A stretch of 64,000 nucleotides of DNA from Arthrobacter russicus (GCF_031454135.1 NZ_JAVDQF010000001.1:3348001-3412000), one strand, 5' to 3'. Positions 1 through 8,784 are shown, counted from the stretch's first letter. Numbers and translations: made by a program. The notes: generated by a model from the letters alone, not told the origin.

Positions 1-231
1 GCGGATGTCGCGTTGTTCCAGCGCCCGGGCGGAAAGTTCGAAGATCTTCGCGCCGAGCCGGTACCGCTGCTGCCCGTCCCGGAACACGAAGCGTTGTGCC
101 TCCAGGTCGTGCAGCAAGCGCATCACCGTGGTTTTGTGCACCGCGGCTCGTGCCGCGAGTTCATCCAAGGTCGCAGGCTGGCCGGCCAGCTGGCTGAGCA
201 GTTCGAGGCCGCGGATCAGGCTCTGGCTCAT
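1..231 (-). CDS. IclR-family transcriptional regulator (partial)
   Basis: This is the amino-terminal 77 codons of an IclR-type regulator; the rest lies beyond the left edge. Read from the ATG at 229-231, it shows the usual winged helix-turn-helix: a first helix SLIRGLELLSQLAG, then LDELAARAAVHKTTVMRLL with the KTTV recognition-helix signature of the family, then a wing ending in YRLGAKIFEL. The ligand-binding domain is not visible. Its start overlaps the stop of the sugar kinase by four bases (ATGA), so the two genes are one transcription unit and translationally coupled. IclR proteins commonly control sugar-acid catabolism, so the adjacent cluster is the likely target (inference). Confidence 0.85.
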   Translation of the reverse strand, partial: MSQSLIRGLELLSQLAGQPATLDELAARAAVHKTTVMRLLHDLEAQRFVFRDGQQRYRLGAKIFELSARALEQRDIR

Positions 232-1292
232 CGGAGCACACTGCTTCCGGCCGGGATCGGCCGTCCCGGTAGAACCGCAGGTGCCGGCAGGGCCGGCGAT
301 TCGATCCGCCCCGGAGCCACCGAGGTGGCACGCCACTGCGCCTCGCTGGACCCCAGCAGCGCCTCGATCACCGCTTCTTCCGGCAGCGCCCCCCGGTCTC
401 CGGCGACCGTGAGCGTGCAGGCGGCGGCCAGGTGGCCCCGGCGGAGTCTGGAAGTTTCGTCCAGGCCGGCGAGCAGCCCGCTGAGATAACCGGCGGCGAA
501 GGAATCGCCGGCGCCGACCGGTTCCAGCAATGCCACCGACAAAGCCGGGACTTCGGTACGCGACTCGCGGCCGGTCGCCGGATCCCGGTGCAGCGAAACC
601 GCGGAATCCGCGGCCTTTTTGAGCACCAAGGTCTCGGGGCCGGGGAGCAGGGTGCGCAGTTCGGCTTCACTGCCGGTGCCGAAAGCCTGCTCAGCTTCGT
701 CCGCACCGAGGAGCAGCACGTCGGCCGAGTCGGCAAGCCCGCGCAAAAGCGAGGCGTCTTGCCCGTGCCACAGCCCCGGGCGCCAATTGAGGTCGAAACT
801 GAACACCCGGCCGTCGCGCGGCAGCCGCAACAGCTGTTCGCAGAGCGCCCGGCAACTCGGCGAAAGCGCCGGAGTGATGCCGCTCAGATGCACCAGTCCG
901 GCACCGGCCAGCAAGGCGGCGACTGCCGGGTCGGCCAGCAGATCGGGTGCCATCGCAGCGGCCGCCGAGCCCTGCCGGTAGTAGCGCACGCTGTGCTCCG
1001 GCTCGGCCGCGGGGTCTTTGAAGTACAGTCCGGTGGGCCGTTCCCGGTCGATCTGCACCTGGGCCACATCGACGCCGTGTTGGGCCAGGGCGGCCAAGAT
1101 CTTGCGGCCGAATCCGTCCTCGCCCAGCCGGCTGATCCAGGACACCGGCACCCCGAAGGCGGCCAAGCCCATGGCCACATTCGATTCCGCACCGCCGATG
1201 CCGCAGCTGAACCGGTCCGCGGCGGCCAAACCGACGGGCGGATCCGGGCTCAGCACCGCCATGGTTTCTCCGAGGCACAGGGCCGAACGCAC
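228..1292 (-). CDS. kdgK: PfkB-family sugar kinase, probable 2-keto-3-deoxygluconate kinase
   Basis: This 354-residue ribokinase/PfkB-family kinase is predicted to phosphorylate 2-keto-3-deoxygluconate (KDG) to KDPG with ATP. The first PfkB signature is the Gly-rich GIGGAESNVAMGLA near residues 31-44. The second, with the catalytic base, is VGAGDSFAAGYLSG from residue 259. I chose the GTG at 1290-1292 because a GGAAGGGG ribosome site stands just upstream; an in-frame ATG further out (1337) would add 15 residues without a ribosome site. The gene is divergent from the deaminase cluster and coupled to the IclR gene. The KDG substrate is inferred from the KDPG aldolase close by; other 2-keto-3-deoxy sugar acids are possible. 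Confidence 0.8.
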   Translation of the reverse strand: MRSALCLGETMAVLSPDPPVGLAAADRFSCGIGGAESNVAMGLAAFGVPVSWISRLGEDGFGRKILAALAQHGVDVAQVQIDRERPTGLYFKDPAAEPEHSVRYYRQGSAAAAMAPDLLADPAVAALLAGAGLVHLSGITPALSPSCRALCEQLLRLPRDGRVFSFDLNWRPGLWHGQDASLLRGLADSADVLLLGADEAEQAFGTGSEAELRTLLPGPETLVLKKAADSAVSLHRDPATGRESRTEVPALSVALLEPVGAGDSFAAGYLSGLLAGLDETSRLRRGHLAAACTLTVAGDRGALPEEAVIEALLGSSEAQWRATSVAPGRIESPALPAPAVLPGRPIPAGSSVLR

Positions 1293-1362
1293 GATGGTTC
1301 CCCTTCCGGCCCGGCGTCCGGGCCTTCCTCGAATCAATGCTGGACCGCAGTGCGGTGGGACC

Positions 1363-1434
1363 TTGACGGTCGAATCTGAGTCATGTTAGACATGGCTCAC
1401 AATTTTTTGCAACATGCGTTGCAGATTACGCAAC
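1363..1434 (+). promoter_or_regulatory. Divergent intergenic control region with nested GCAAC/GTTGC repeats
   Basis: This spacer separates the kinase-regulator pair from the deaminase cluster. It holds TTGACG (1363-1368) as a possible -35. Three alternating pentamers follow: GCAAC (1409-1413), GTTGC (1418-1422) and GCAAC (1430-1434), giving two overlapping inverted repeats (spacers of 4 and 7 bases) just upstream of the ribosome site. The arrangement fits an operator for the nearby IclR-type regulator. No convincing -10 box was found. Confidence 0.4.
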
Positions 1435-1448
1435 ATCGAAGGAATCAT

Positions 1449-2735
1449 ATGAGTTTCCCTGCCCCCGACCCCATCGGACGACTGTCGGAACAACCGTTGG
1501 ATTGGCGGTTCAAGGCGGCGCCGGTGGCTGCCCAGGGGTTGACCGTCCGGGAGTTCCTGGCAACCGGGCCGCGGCTGGCCGATCTGCAAACCCCCTTGCT
1601 GAGTTTGGACGGGCAGGCGCTCACGGCGAATCTGGAACGGATGGCGCAGTGGTGCCAGAGCCAGGGGGTAAGCCTCGCGCCGCACGGCAAAACCACGATG
1701 GCCCCGCAACTGTGGCAGCGTCAGCTGGAGCGCGGTGCCTGGGGGATCACGCTGGCGAACCTGGCCCAAATGCGGGTGGCTTCGGAATTCGGCATGCCCA
1801 CGATCATGCTGGCGAACGCGCTGGTCGATCGGGAAGCCATCCGTTGGACTGCGGCGGCGGTGGCGGCCGGCACCCGGATCGTGTCCTGGGTGGATGATCT
1901 GCAGACCGTGCAACGGATCGATGCGGTGCTGGCCGAGTTGCCGGTGGAAATGGTCCCGAGCGAACTGGAAGTGCTGGTCGAACTCGGCGGGGCCGGCGGC
2001 CGGACCGGTGCCCGGGGAATCCAGGCCGCGCTCGAGGTGGCTGCGGCGGTCGCCGATTCGCCGCGACTGCGGCTGGCCGGCGTCGCCGGCTACGAGGGAT
2101 CACTCGCGCACGATGCCTCGGCCGCCGGTCTGGCTGCGGTGCGCGACTATCTCAGCGAATTCGCCGGGCTGCACGAGGCCCTGCTGGCGCAAGGCTGCTA
2201 TGCCCCGGGCCGTCGGGTGATCCTCAGCGCCGGCGGCAGCGCCTACTTCGACCTGGTCCTGGAAGCCTGGGGCCAGTACCGTGCCGAAGGCGTCGAAATC
2301 CTGCTCCGCAGCGGTGCCTACCTGGTCCACGACGACGGCTTCTACCGAGGTGTTTCGCCGTTCTCCCGGGCCGATCAGGGGCAGCCGTTCGCGGCCGGAA
2401 TGCACGCCTGGGCCAGGGTGGTTTCGCAACCGGAGCCGGGGTTGGCAATCCTCGACGCCGGAAAACGGGACCTGCCGTTCGATGAAGGGCTGCCCGAACC
2501 GCAGGGGATCGCGGTGGAGCTCGGCGCCGGGCTGGCGCCGCTGCCCGGTGCCACGATCACCGCGGTCAACGACCAGCATTGTTATCTCGCCTTCGATCCG
2601 GCGTCGACCGAAGTCCGGATCGGCCAGGTGGTCCGGTTGGGCCTTTCGCATCCCTGCACGGCCTTCGACAAGTGGACCCTGATCCCGGTGCTCGACGGCG
2701 ACCGGGTGGTCGACCTCGTGCGCACGTTCTTCTAG
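1449..2735 (+). CDS. PLP-dependent D-amino acid deaminase (alanine racemase/D-serine dehydratase fold)
   Basis: This is a 428-residue fold-type III PLP enzyme with an alanine-racemase-like N-terminal barrel and a D-serine dehydratase-like C-terminal domain. The likely PLP lysine is K81 in the motif APHGKTTMAP. The C-terminal region with CTAFDKW near the end resembles the metal-binding domain of eukaryotic-type D-serine dehydratases. The start is ATG 1449, preceded by GAAGGA; an in-frame ATG at 1383 lies upstream of the repeats and has no ribosome site. It stands first in a five-gene run. With the downstream deacylase and aldolase, it is best read as an ammonia-lyase acting on a D-amino sugar acid such as D-glucosaminate, giving KDG and ammonia (inference). 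The fold assignment is firm, the substrate is not. Confidence 0.8.
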   Translation: MSFPAPDPIGRLSEQPLDWRFKAAPVAAQGLTVREFLATGPRLADLQTPLLSLDGQALTANLERMAQWCQSQGVSLAPHGKTTMAPQLWQRQLERGAWGITLANLAQMRVASEFGMPTIMLANALVDREAIRWTAAAVAAGTRIVSWVDDLQTVQRIDAVLAELPVEMVPSELEVLVELGGAGGRTGARGIQAALEVAAAVADSPRLRLAGVAGYEGSLAHDASAAGLAAVRDYLSEFAGLHEALLAQGCYAPGRRVILSAGGSAYFDLVLEAWGQYRAEGVEILLRSGAYLVHDDGFYRGVSPFSRADQGQPFAAGMHAWARVVSQPEPGLAILDAGKRDLPFDEGLPEPQGIAVELGAGLAPLPGATITAVNDQHCYLAFDPASTEVRIGQVVRLGLSHPCTAFDKWTLIPVLDGDRVVDLVRTFF

Positions 2736-2742
2736 GCCTCCG

Positions 2743-4428
2743 GTGACTGTCCACGCCGGGCCGCCGGCCGGCCGGGTACTGTTCCGCCGGGCCACCGTGA
2801 TCGACGGGACCGGTGCGCCGCGCCGGCTCGCCGACGTGCTGGTGTCGGGCGGAGTCATCCGGAGCATCGAACAGCCCGGTTCGCTGCGCGCCGCGCAGAC
2901 CATCGAGGCCGACGGCCTGGTGCTCGCCCCGGGTTTCATCGACATGCATGCGCATTCGGATCTGCATCTGCTGACCGAACCCGGGCACCTCGCCAAGCTG
3001 AGCCAGGGCGTCACCACCGAGCTGCTCGGCCAGGACGGCTTGTCCTACGCACCGGTGGACGACGCCACGCTGGCCGGCATCCGGCAGAAGATCGCCGGAT
3101 GGAACGGGGATCCGGAAGGGTTCGATTTCAATTGGCGCAGCGTGGCCGGATACCTGGACCGGTTGGATGGTTCCGGAATCGCCGGCAATGCCGCCTACTT
3201 GGTGCCGCAGGGCAGCGTACGGGCGCTGGTGATGGGTTTCACGGAAGGCCGGCCCAGCGGTGGCCAGCTGGTACAGATGTGCCGCCTGGTCCGGGAAGCG
3301 ATGCAACAGGGCGCACTCGGCATGTCGTCCGGGCTGACCTATCCGCCGGGCATGTACGCGGACCAGGCGGAACTCATTGCGCTCTGCCGGGTGGTCGCGG
3401 AGCTGGGCGGTTTCTATGCGCCGCACCACCGTTCGTACGGGAAGGGTGCGCTGGCCGCTTATGCGGAGATGATCGGGCTCAGCCAACAAACCGGATGCGC
3501 CTTACATTTGGCGCACGCCACGATGAACTTCCCGGAGAACCGGGGCCGCGCCGGCGAGCTCCTGGCACTCATCGACGCGGCGCTCAACGAAGGCGTCGAC
3601 ATCAGCTTGGACAGCTACCCGTACTTGCCGGGGGCGACCACGCTGTCGGCAATCCTGCCCAGCTGGGCGACGGCCGGCGGGGTGCCGGAGATCCTGGCCA
3701 GATTGGCGGATCCGGAATCCCGCGCGCGGATCCGCGAGGCGGTTGAAATCCACGGCTCGGACGGTTGCCACGGAGTCGTCGCGGATTGGCACAGCATCGA
3801 GATCAGCGGGGTGCAGAATCCGGAACTGGACCCGATGGTCGGCAAAACCATCGCCGAACTGGCCGAACGCACCGGCGCCGAGCCCTTCGACGTGTTCGTC
3901 GGAATCCTGCAACAGGACCGGCTGGGCACCGGCATCCTGCAGCACGTCGGCGACGAAGCGAATGTGCGGCTGATCATGCAGCACCGGGCGCATACCGGTG
4001 GCAGCGACGGGATCCTGACCGGGCGCAAACCGCACCCGCGGGCCTGGGGGACCTTTCCGCGCTACCTCGGCCATTACAGCCGGGATCTGGCCTTGCTGGG
4101 CCTGGAAGAAATGGTGCACCACCTGACCGGACGACCCGCTGCCCGGCTCAAATTGGCCGAGCGGGGGCTGGTCAAAGCCGGCTACGCCGCCGACCTGGTG
4201 CTTTTCGACCCGCTGACCGTCGCGGACCGGGCCAGCTTCGCCGAGCCGCGCCGCGCCGCGATCGGAATCCACTCGGTGTACGTCAACGGGCAGGCCGCGA
4301 TTTCCGAAGGGCTGCCGACCGGGGTCCGCGCCGGTCGGGCGTTGCGCCGGCAGGCCGATGGCCGGGCCGCGGCGAAAACCCAAAGCCGGCGACGCCACAA
4401 TGACCAATCCCAAAACCGCCGACCCTGA
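2743..4428 (+). CDS. N-acyl-D-amino-acid deacylase (D-aminoacylase, amidohydrolase)
   Basis: This 561-residue zinc amidohydrolase removes acyl groups from N-acyl D-amino acids. The metal-binding DMHAHSD motif (H69, H71) follows the short N-terminal beta-sandwich. Further family landmarks are SSGLTYPPGMYA, APHHRSYG, LHLAHATM and GGSDGILTGRKPHPRAWG near the C-terminus. The start is GTG 2743, seven bases after the deaminase stop, with only a weak ribosome site, suggesting translational coupling. The last 40 or so residues are basic and low in complexity. In this cluster the likely substrate is an N-acetylated D-amino sugar acid (inference); N-acyl-D-glutamate and similar compounds are known substrates in the family. 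Confidence 0.85.
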   Translation: MTVHAGPPAGRVLFRRATVIDGTGAPRRLADVLVSGGVIRSIEQPGSLRAAQTIEADGLVLAPGFIDMHAHSDLHLLTEPGHLAKLSQGVTTELLGQDGLSYAPVDDATLAGIRQKIAGWNGDPEGFDFNWRSVAGYLDRLDGSGIAGNAAYLVPQGSVRALVMGFTEGRPSGGQLVQMCRLVREAMQQGALGMSSGLTYPPGMYADQAELIALCRVVAELGGFYAPHHRSYGKGALAAYAEMIGLSQQTGCALHLAHATMNFPENRGRAGELLALIDAALNEGVDISLDSYPYLPGATTLSAILPSWATAGGVPEILARLADPESRARIREAVEIHGSDGCHGVVADWHSIEISGVQNPELDPMVGKTIAELAERTGAEPFDVFVGILQQDRLGTGILQHVGDEANVRLIMQHRAHTGGSDGILTGRKPHPRAWGTFPRYLGHYSRDLALLGLEEMVHHLTGRPAARLKLAERGLVKAGYAADLVLFDPLTVADRASFAEPRRAAIGIHSVYVNGQAAISEGLPTGVRAGRALRRQADGRAAAKTQSRRRHNDQSQNRRP

Positions 4429-4477
4429 ACCGCCGGCGCTGCACCGCCGCAACGCCCCTACTATCGAAGGACCCGCC

Positions 4478-5137
4478 ATGCCTGCTGAAAACTTCCGGCA
4501 ACTTTTGCGCCAGGACCGCGCCGTCGCTGTGGTCCGGGCCGATGCCGTGCCGGACCCGGCTGAGCTTTGCCGGGCGCTCGTCCGCGGCGGCATCCGCGCC
4601 GTCGAACTGACCTTCACGATCCCCGGGGTCCTCGGCCTGATCGAAACCGCGGCTGGGAGCGCCGCGCAGCACGGCGCTACCGTCGGCGTGGGCACGGTGC
4701 TCGACGGCGAACAGGCCCGGGCGGCGATCGATTCCGGGGCCCAATTCCTGGTCACCCCCGGGCTGCGCCCCGAGGTCGCGGAGGTCGCGGTCCGGGCCAG
4801 CGTGCCATTCGCCTTGGGTGCATTGACCCCGAGCGAAGTCGGCCAGGCCCTCGACCTGGGTTCGACCGTGGTCAAGATCTTCCCGGCCCGGGCCATGGGG
4901 CCGGGCTACCTGAAGGATCTGCTGGGCCCGTTCCCCGGAGTGAAACTCCTGCCGTCCGGTGGAATCGACGCCGGGAATGCCGCGGACTACCTGCGTTCCG
5001 GGGCTTTCGCCGTGGCTTGCGGCACCTCGGTGGTGCCGCCGGCCGCCGTCGCTGCCGGCGATTGGGCCGCAATCACGGACCGGGCCGGCGGATTCGTCGC
5101 AGCGTTGCCGGCCGGACCGGCCGGGGACCCGCGCTGA
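4478..5137 (+). CDS. eda: 2-keto-3-deoxy-6-phosphogluconate aldolase (KDPG/KHG aldolase)
   Basis: This 219-residue class I aldolase cleaves KDPG to pyruvate and glyceraldehyde-3-phosphate, the last step of the Entner-Doudoroff branch. Landmarks are AVVRAD near the start, the catalytic Glu segment VELTFTIP, VGVGTVLDGEQA, FLVTPGL, and VVKIFPA with the Schiff-base lysine. LLPSGGI forms the phosphate-binding end of the barrel. ATG 4478 is preceded by GAAGGA (4466-4471); a longer in-frame ORF from 4358 only adds sequence overlapping the deacylase gene. Its stop overlaps the permease start by one base (TGATG). Confidence 0.9.
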   Translation: MPAENFRQLLRQDRAVAVVRADAVPDPAELCRALVRGGIRAVELTFTIPGVLGLIETAAGSAAQHGATVGVGTVLDGEQARAAIDSGAQFLVTPGLRPEVAEVAVRASVPFALGALTPSEVGQALDLGSTVVKIFPARAMGPGYLKDLLGPFPGVKLLPSGGIDAGNAADYLRSGAFAVACGTSVVPPAAVAAGDWAAITDRAGGFVAALPAGPAGDPR

Positions 5138-6528
5138 TGGCCGGTTTCATCGCCTGGCTGCAGCACGATACCGCAGGCTTGCTGCTGCTGGCCGGTGCCG
5201 GCATCGCGCTGTTGCTGTTCCTGATCATCAAGGTCAGGCTGGAACCGTTCATCGCCTTGCTCGGCGTGGGTGTGCTGGTGGCGTTGGCCGGCGGGGTGTC
5301 CGTCGAGGCGTTGGTCGGCACCGCGACCAAAAGCGGCGATTCGCTGCTGGAAAAGGGATTCGCCGGAATCCTGGGCCACGTCACGGTGATCATCGGACTG
5401 GGCACGGTGCTCGGCGCGGTGCTGGAACGCTCGGGCGGCGCCGAGGTGCTGTTGGGCAGGCTGGTCCGGATTTTCGGCGAAAAGGGCACTCCGTTGGCGA
5501 TGGGCGTCACCGGCTTCGTGCTCGGAATCCCGGTGTTCTTCGACATCGGCATTTTCGTCCTCGCGCCGCTGGTCTACATCGCGGCGATCCGCGGCGGGCT
5601 CTCCTTGCTGCGCTATGCCCTACCGATGCTCGCCGGGTTGTCGGTCACGCACGCGTTCCTGCCGCCGCATCCGGGCCCAGTGGCTGCCGCGGGCTTGTTC
5701 CAGGTGGAACTCGGTTGGGTGATCCTGATGGGCCTGGCCTGCGGAATTCCCGCCTGGTTCGCTTCCGGCATCCTCTGGGGCGGCTGGATCGGCAAACGCA
5801 TCATGGTCCGGGTGCCCGAAGACCGGGTGGTCGGCAGCGAACGCGCGGAGGACGGCAAACCGCCGTCGATCTGGGTCGTGCTCCTGGTCATCGGATTGCC
5901 GATGCTGTTGATTCTGGGCGGCACTTTCGGCAATGTGCTGTTGCCGTCCGGCGGCGTCCGGACAGTCTTGCAGTTTTTCGGCACCCCGGCCATCGCGCTG
6001 ACCGTCGCGGTATTGCTGGCCATGTGGTTGCTGGGTCTCCGGCGCGGGATGTCCGGCAAAGAACTCTCCGAACTGAGCGCTGCGTCGTTGCGCCCGGTGG
6101 GCATGATCTTGCTGGTCGTCGGGGCCGGGGCATTCTTCGGCGCAGTGCTTTCGGCGACCGGCGTAGGCCAGGCGGTGGCCGGATCATTGGCCCAGCTGGG
6201 CCTGCCGTTGATCGTCTCCGCCTTCGTGATCTCCTCCGGGCTGCGGATCGCCCAGGGCTCGGCCACCGTGGCGATCGTGACCACTGGCGGGATTCTGGCG
6301 CCGGCGATCCTGGCCGGTGGATTCTCGCAGCCGCAACTGGCGTTGATCGTGATTTCGATCGCCTCGGGGTCGATCATCGCCAGCCACGTCAACGACGCCG
6401 GTTTTTGGATCATCGCGAAGTACTTCAACCTCACGGTCAAAGAGACCCTGGCCAGTTGGACGGTATTGGAAACCGTGCTTTCCCTGGTGGGGTTCGGCAT
6501 GGCCCTGCTGCTGTACCAGTTTTTCTGA
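5137..6528 (+). CDS. GntP-family gluconate/sugar-acid:H+ symporter
   Basis: This 463-residue polytopic permease of the gluconate:H+ symporter family has about 12 hydrophobic segments. Recognisable family features are FFDIGIFVLAPLVY, HAFLPPHPGPVAAA and the C-terminal ASHVNDAGFWI. The start is the ATG overlapping the aldolase stop by one base. GntP relatives import gluconate, idonate and related aldonic acids. Here the cargo is probably the N-acylated or free amino sugar acid consumed by the upstream enzymes (inference from operon membership). It is the last gene of the run and converges on a lipase gene. Confidence 0.88.
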   Translation: MAGFIAWLQHDTAGLLLLAGAGIALLLFLIIKVRLEPFIALLGVGVLVALAGGVSVEALVGTATKSGDSLLEKGFAGILGHVTVIIGLGTVLGAVLERSGGAEVLLGRLVRIFGEKGTPLAMGVTGFVLGIPVFFDIGIFVLAPLVYIAAIRGGLSLLRYALPMLAGLSVTHAFLPPHPGPVAAAGLFQVELGWVILMGLACGIPAWFASGILWGGWIGKRIMVRVPEDRVVGSERAEDGKPPSIWVVLLVIGLPMLLILGGTFGNVLLPSGGVRTVLQFFGTPAIALTVAVLLAMWLLGLRRGMSGKELSELSAASLRPVGMILLVVGAGAFFGAVLSATGVGQAVAGSLAQLGLPLIVSAFVISSGLRIAQGSATVAIVTTGGILAPAILAGGFSQPQLALIVISIASGSIIASHVNDAGFWIIAKYFNLTVKETLASWTVLETVLSLVGFGMALLLYQFF

Positions 6529-6535
6529 GCCGCCC

Positions 6536-6551
6536 GCTGCGGGGCCGCAGC
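6536..6551. terminator. Short GC hairpin between convergent genes
   Basis: GCTGCGG and CCGCAGC form a perfect 7-bp stem with a two-base loop, eight bases after the permease stop and 26 bases before the lipase stop on the other strand. There is no T-run, so it may act as a bidirectional pause or barrier rather than a classical intrinsic terminator. Confidence 0.4.
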
Positions 6552-6577
6552 TCCTCTGAACTGCTGCCCCCAGCCGG

Positions 6578-7528
6578 TCAGATGCTCGGCGCGCGGACGG
6601 TGCAGGGCGCGATGTCCAGGATGCCGTTGCGGAATTGCGGGTTGAGTGCTTTCTGGACGAAATAGATCGCCCGCGGGCTGTTGACGATGTTCAAATGGTC
6701 GGAGGCATCGACCTCGCAGCCGTTCTGCAGCGTGATGTTGTTCACCGTGGCACCCGGACCGGCCTCCAGGAAGCCGGATTCGTAGGGCGTGACCACTTGA
6801 TCGTACTTGGTCACGATCACGGTGTAGTTCACTCCGGGCAGGGTATCGCCCCCGGCATTGAGCTGGTTCAGGAAATCCGAGCCGGCGGTTTGCTGCTCCG
6901 CGGCTTTGCCGGCGATCGCCTGGGTGACGCCGAACCGGCTCAACTGCCCGATGAGCTTGCTCGTGCCGAACCCGGTGGTGCCGTGGCTGGAGGGGGCGAT
7001 GCCGACCAAGTTCTGCACTTTGGCCGCGCCGCCTTCGGCTTTGAGGTACTGCCGGGGCATCATGCCGCCTTGCGAATGGCCGACGATATCGACTTTGCCG
7101 GCGCCGGTGGCAGCCAAGACCTTGTCCACGAACCCGCCGAGTTCTTTCGCCGAGGCGGCAATGTCTCCGGTGCCATTCACCCCCGGAGGGATCGCGGCGA
7201 CGCTGTCCCGGTTTTTCCCATAGTCCAAAGAGAAGACGCAATAACCGGTGCGCTGCAGCACTGGAGCGAGGTTGGACCAGTCGGCATATTGGTTTTCGAA
7301 GGTGCCGTGGACCAGGACCACGGGGCGCGGGTTCTGCTCGCTGGGCTTGCAGGACCAGTTGTTAGATCCAGTGGGTTGGACGCCCGGATTCAGCTGTGAA
7401 TAGGCATAGGTGGCCAGGAAATCATCGGATTGCGGCCCGATTCCGGATGCTTGGGCAGGCATCCCGGTGGCCCACACCAAGGCAGCGCTGGCGGTGAATA
7501 CCGCAAGCGTGGACGCTACTTTTTTCAT
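6578..7528 (-). CDS. Secreted alpha/beta-hydrolase, lipase class 2 family (copy 2)
   Basis: This 316-residue secreted esterase/lipase starts with a Sec signal peptide (MKKVASTLAVFTASAALVW, cleavage probably after AQA). The mature enzyme has the oxyanion-hole region VVLVHGTFEN, the nucleophile elbow GHSQGG, an acid near TKYDQVVTP and the catalytic His in SDHLNIVNSP. Paired cysteines (SCKP, YCVF, NGCEV, APCT) suggest two disulfides. It lies immediately downstream of a close paralogue in the same orientation, with a 143-base gap holding a long hairpin. Substrate preference cannot be read from the sequence. Confidence 0.85.
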   Translation of the reverse strand: MKKVASTLAVFTASAALVWATGMPAQASGIGPQSDDFLATYAYSQLNPGVQPTGSNNWSCKPSEQNPRPVVLVHGTFENQYADWSNLAPVLQRTGYCVFSLDYGKNRDSVAAIPPGVNGTGDIAASAKELGGFVDKVLAATGAGKVDIVGHSQGGMMPRQYLKAEGGAAKVQNLVGIAPSSHGTTGFGTSKLIGQLSRFGVTQAIAGKAAEQQTAGSDFLNQLNAGGDTLPGVNYTVIVTKYDQVVTPYESGFLEAGPGATVNNITLQNGCEVDASDHLNIVNSPRAIYFVQKALNPQFRNGILDIAPCTVRAPSI

Positions 7529-7601
7529 CGGAATCAGCTTCTCTCGTCGTTGAGCTTTCTGGATCTATGGAAGAACAGGGGAAATCAGGGAATGGCTGGA
7601 C

Positions 7602-7646
7602 GGCCGGGTTCCGGCACCGCAAATAGCACGGTCCCGGAACCCGGCC
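7602..7646 (-). terminator. 13-bp inverted repeat between the two lipase genes
   Basis: GGCCGGGTTCCGG (7602-7614) and CCGGAACCCGGCC (7634-7646) are perfectly complementary across a 19-base loop. The hairpin follows the upstream lipase gene on the minus strand and precedes the second one, so it may end or process the first transcript. No long U-run follows it. Confidence 0.5.
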
Positions 7647-7671
7647 GGATCAGATCGCCAGTGGGATCGGG

Positions 7672-8628
7672 TCAGACGCCCGGCAGGCGCGGAGTGCAGG
7701 GTGCCACGTCCAGGATTCCGTTCCGGTAGTTCGGGTCCAGGGCTTTCTGCACGTAGTAGATGACCCTGGGGCTATTGACCATGCTCAGATGGTCGGAGCG
7801 GTCGATGCTGCAGCCATTCTGCAGGGTGATGTTGTTGACCGTGGCGCCCGGGCCGGCCTTCAGGAAGCCGGATTCGTACGGGGTGACTATTTGGTCGTAT
7901 TTGGTCACGATCACGGTGTAGTTGATGCCGGGCAGGGTATCGCCGCCGGCATTGAGCGTGCGGACGAACTCGGAGTCCGCAGTCCATTGGCTGATCGCCT
8001 GGCCTGCGACCGCCTGGGTGACGCCGAACCGGTTCAGCTGACGTACCAGGGTGTCAAATCCCTGGAAAGTCGAGCCGTTGTTCGTGGGCGCGATGCCGAT
8101 CATGTTCTGCACTTTCTTGGCACCGCCTTCGAACTTCATGTACTGCCGGGGCATCGTGCCGCCTTGCGAGTGTCCGACGACGTCGACCTTGCTGGTTCCG
8201 GTGGCAGCGAGCACCTTGTCGACGAAAGCCCCGAATTCCCGCGCGGAATCCCGAATGTCGCCGGTGCCGTTGACCCCCGGAGGAATCGAGGCCAAGCTCT
8301 TGTCGTCATTGCCATAGTCCAGGGAGAAGACGCAGTATCCGGTGCGCTGGAGCACTGGGGCCAGCTTGGACCAATCGGCATACTGGTTTTCGAAGGTGCC
8401 ATGGGCCAGGACCACCGGTCGGGGCTTATCGGCACTGGGTTTGCAAGACCAGTTATTGGAACCGGTGGGCTGGACGCCCGGATTCAACTGCGAATAGGCG
8501 AAAGCTGCCATTGTGTTGTCGGTTTCCGGGCCGGTGCTGGCCGCCTGGGCGGACAAACCGGTTCCCAAGATCAAAGCAGTGCTAGCAGTGAGGACCCCAA
8601 GGATTGAAAGAAATCTCTTCATGTGCAC
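7672..8628 (-). CDS. Secreted alpha/beta-hydrolase, lipase class 2 family (copy 1)
   Basis: This 318-residue paralogue of the adjacent lipase matches it over nearly the whole length (shared YSQLNPGVQPTGSNNWSC, GHSQGG, YTVIVTKYDQ, SDHL blocks), so the pair arose by tandem duplication. The signal peptide is KRFLSILGVLTASTALILG with cleavage likely after AQA. The start is uncertain: GTG 8628 has a GAGAA ribosome-like site at good spacing, while ATG 8622 lies two codons inside. Differences cluster around the region after GIAP, which may alter the active-site lid. The upstream 150 bases are unusually AT-rich and probably hold the promoter. Confidence 0.85.
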   Translation of the reverse strand: MHMKRFLSILGVLTASTALILGTGLSAQAASTGPETDNTMAAFAYSQLNPGVQPTGSNNWSCKPSADKPRPVVLAHGTFENQYADWSKLAPVLQRTGYCVFSLDYGNDDKSLASIPPGVNGTGDIRDSAREFGAFVDKVLAATGTSKVDVVGHSQGGTMPRQYMKFEGGAKKVQNMIGIAPTNNGSTFQGFDTLVRQLNRFGVTQAVAGQAISQWTADSEFVRTLNAGGDTLPGINYTVIVTKYDQIVTPYESGFLKAGPGATVNNITLQNGCSIDRSDHLSMVNSPRVIYYVQKALDPNYRNGILDVAPCTPRLPGV

Positions 8629-8784
8629 GCGAATTTCTCAATTCTGCTCTAGTGGGAAAAGAGGAAAAAATATCAAGTTATTGCTTCAGAATAGATTCAT
8701 TGAGCGCTCCGGTCCACTACGAAAAATTCAATGAAAGAACTGTGAACTTGGCGGAACCGACAGGATTTTCCGCCCGGAGCGGAG

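Noticed and set aside
2100-5552. Long antisense ORFs opposite the sugar-acid cluster (for example 3502-4896 and 2100-3017)
   Set aside because: Arg/Pro/Gly-rich shadow frames typical of high-GC DNA, with no recognisable domain and no ribosome sites, opposite well-identified genes.
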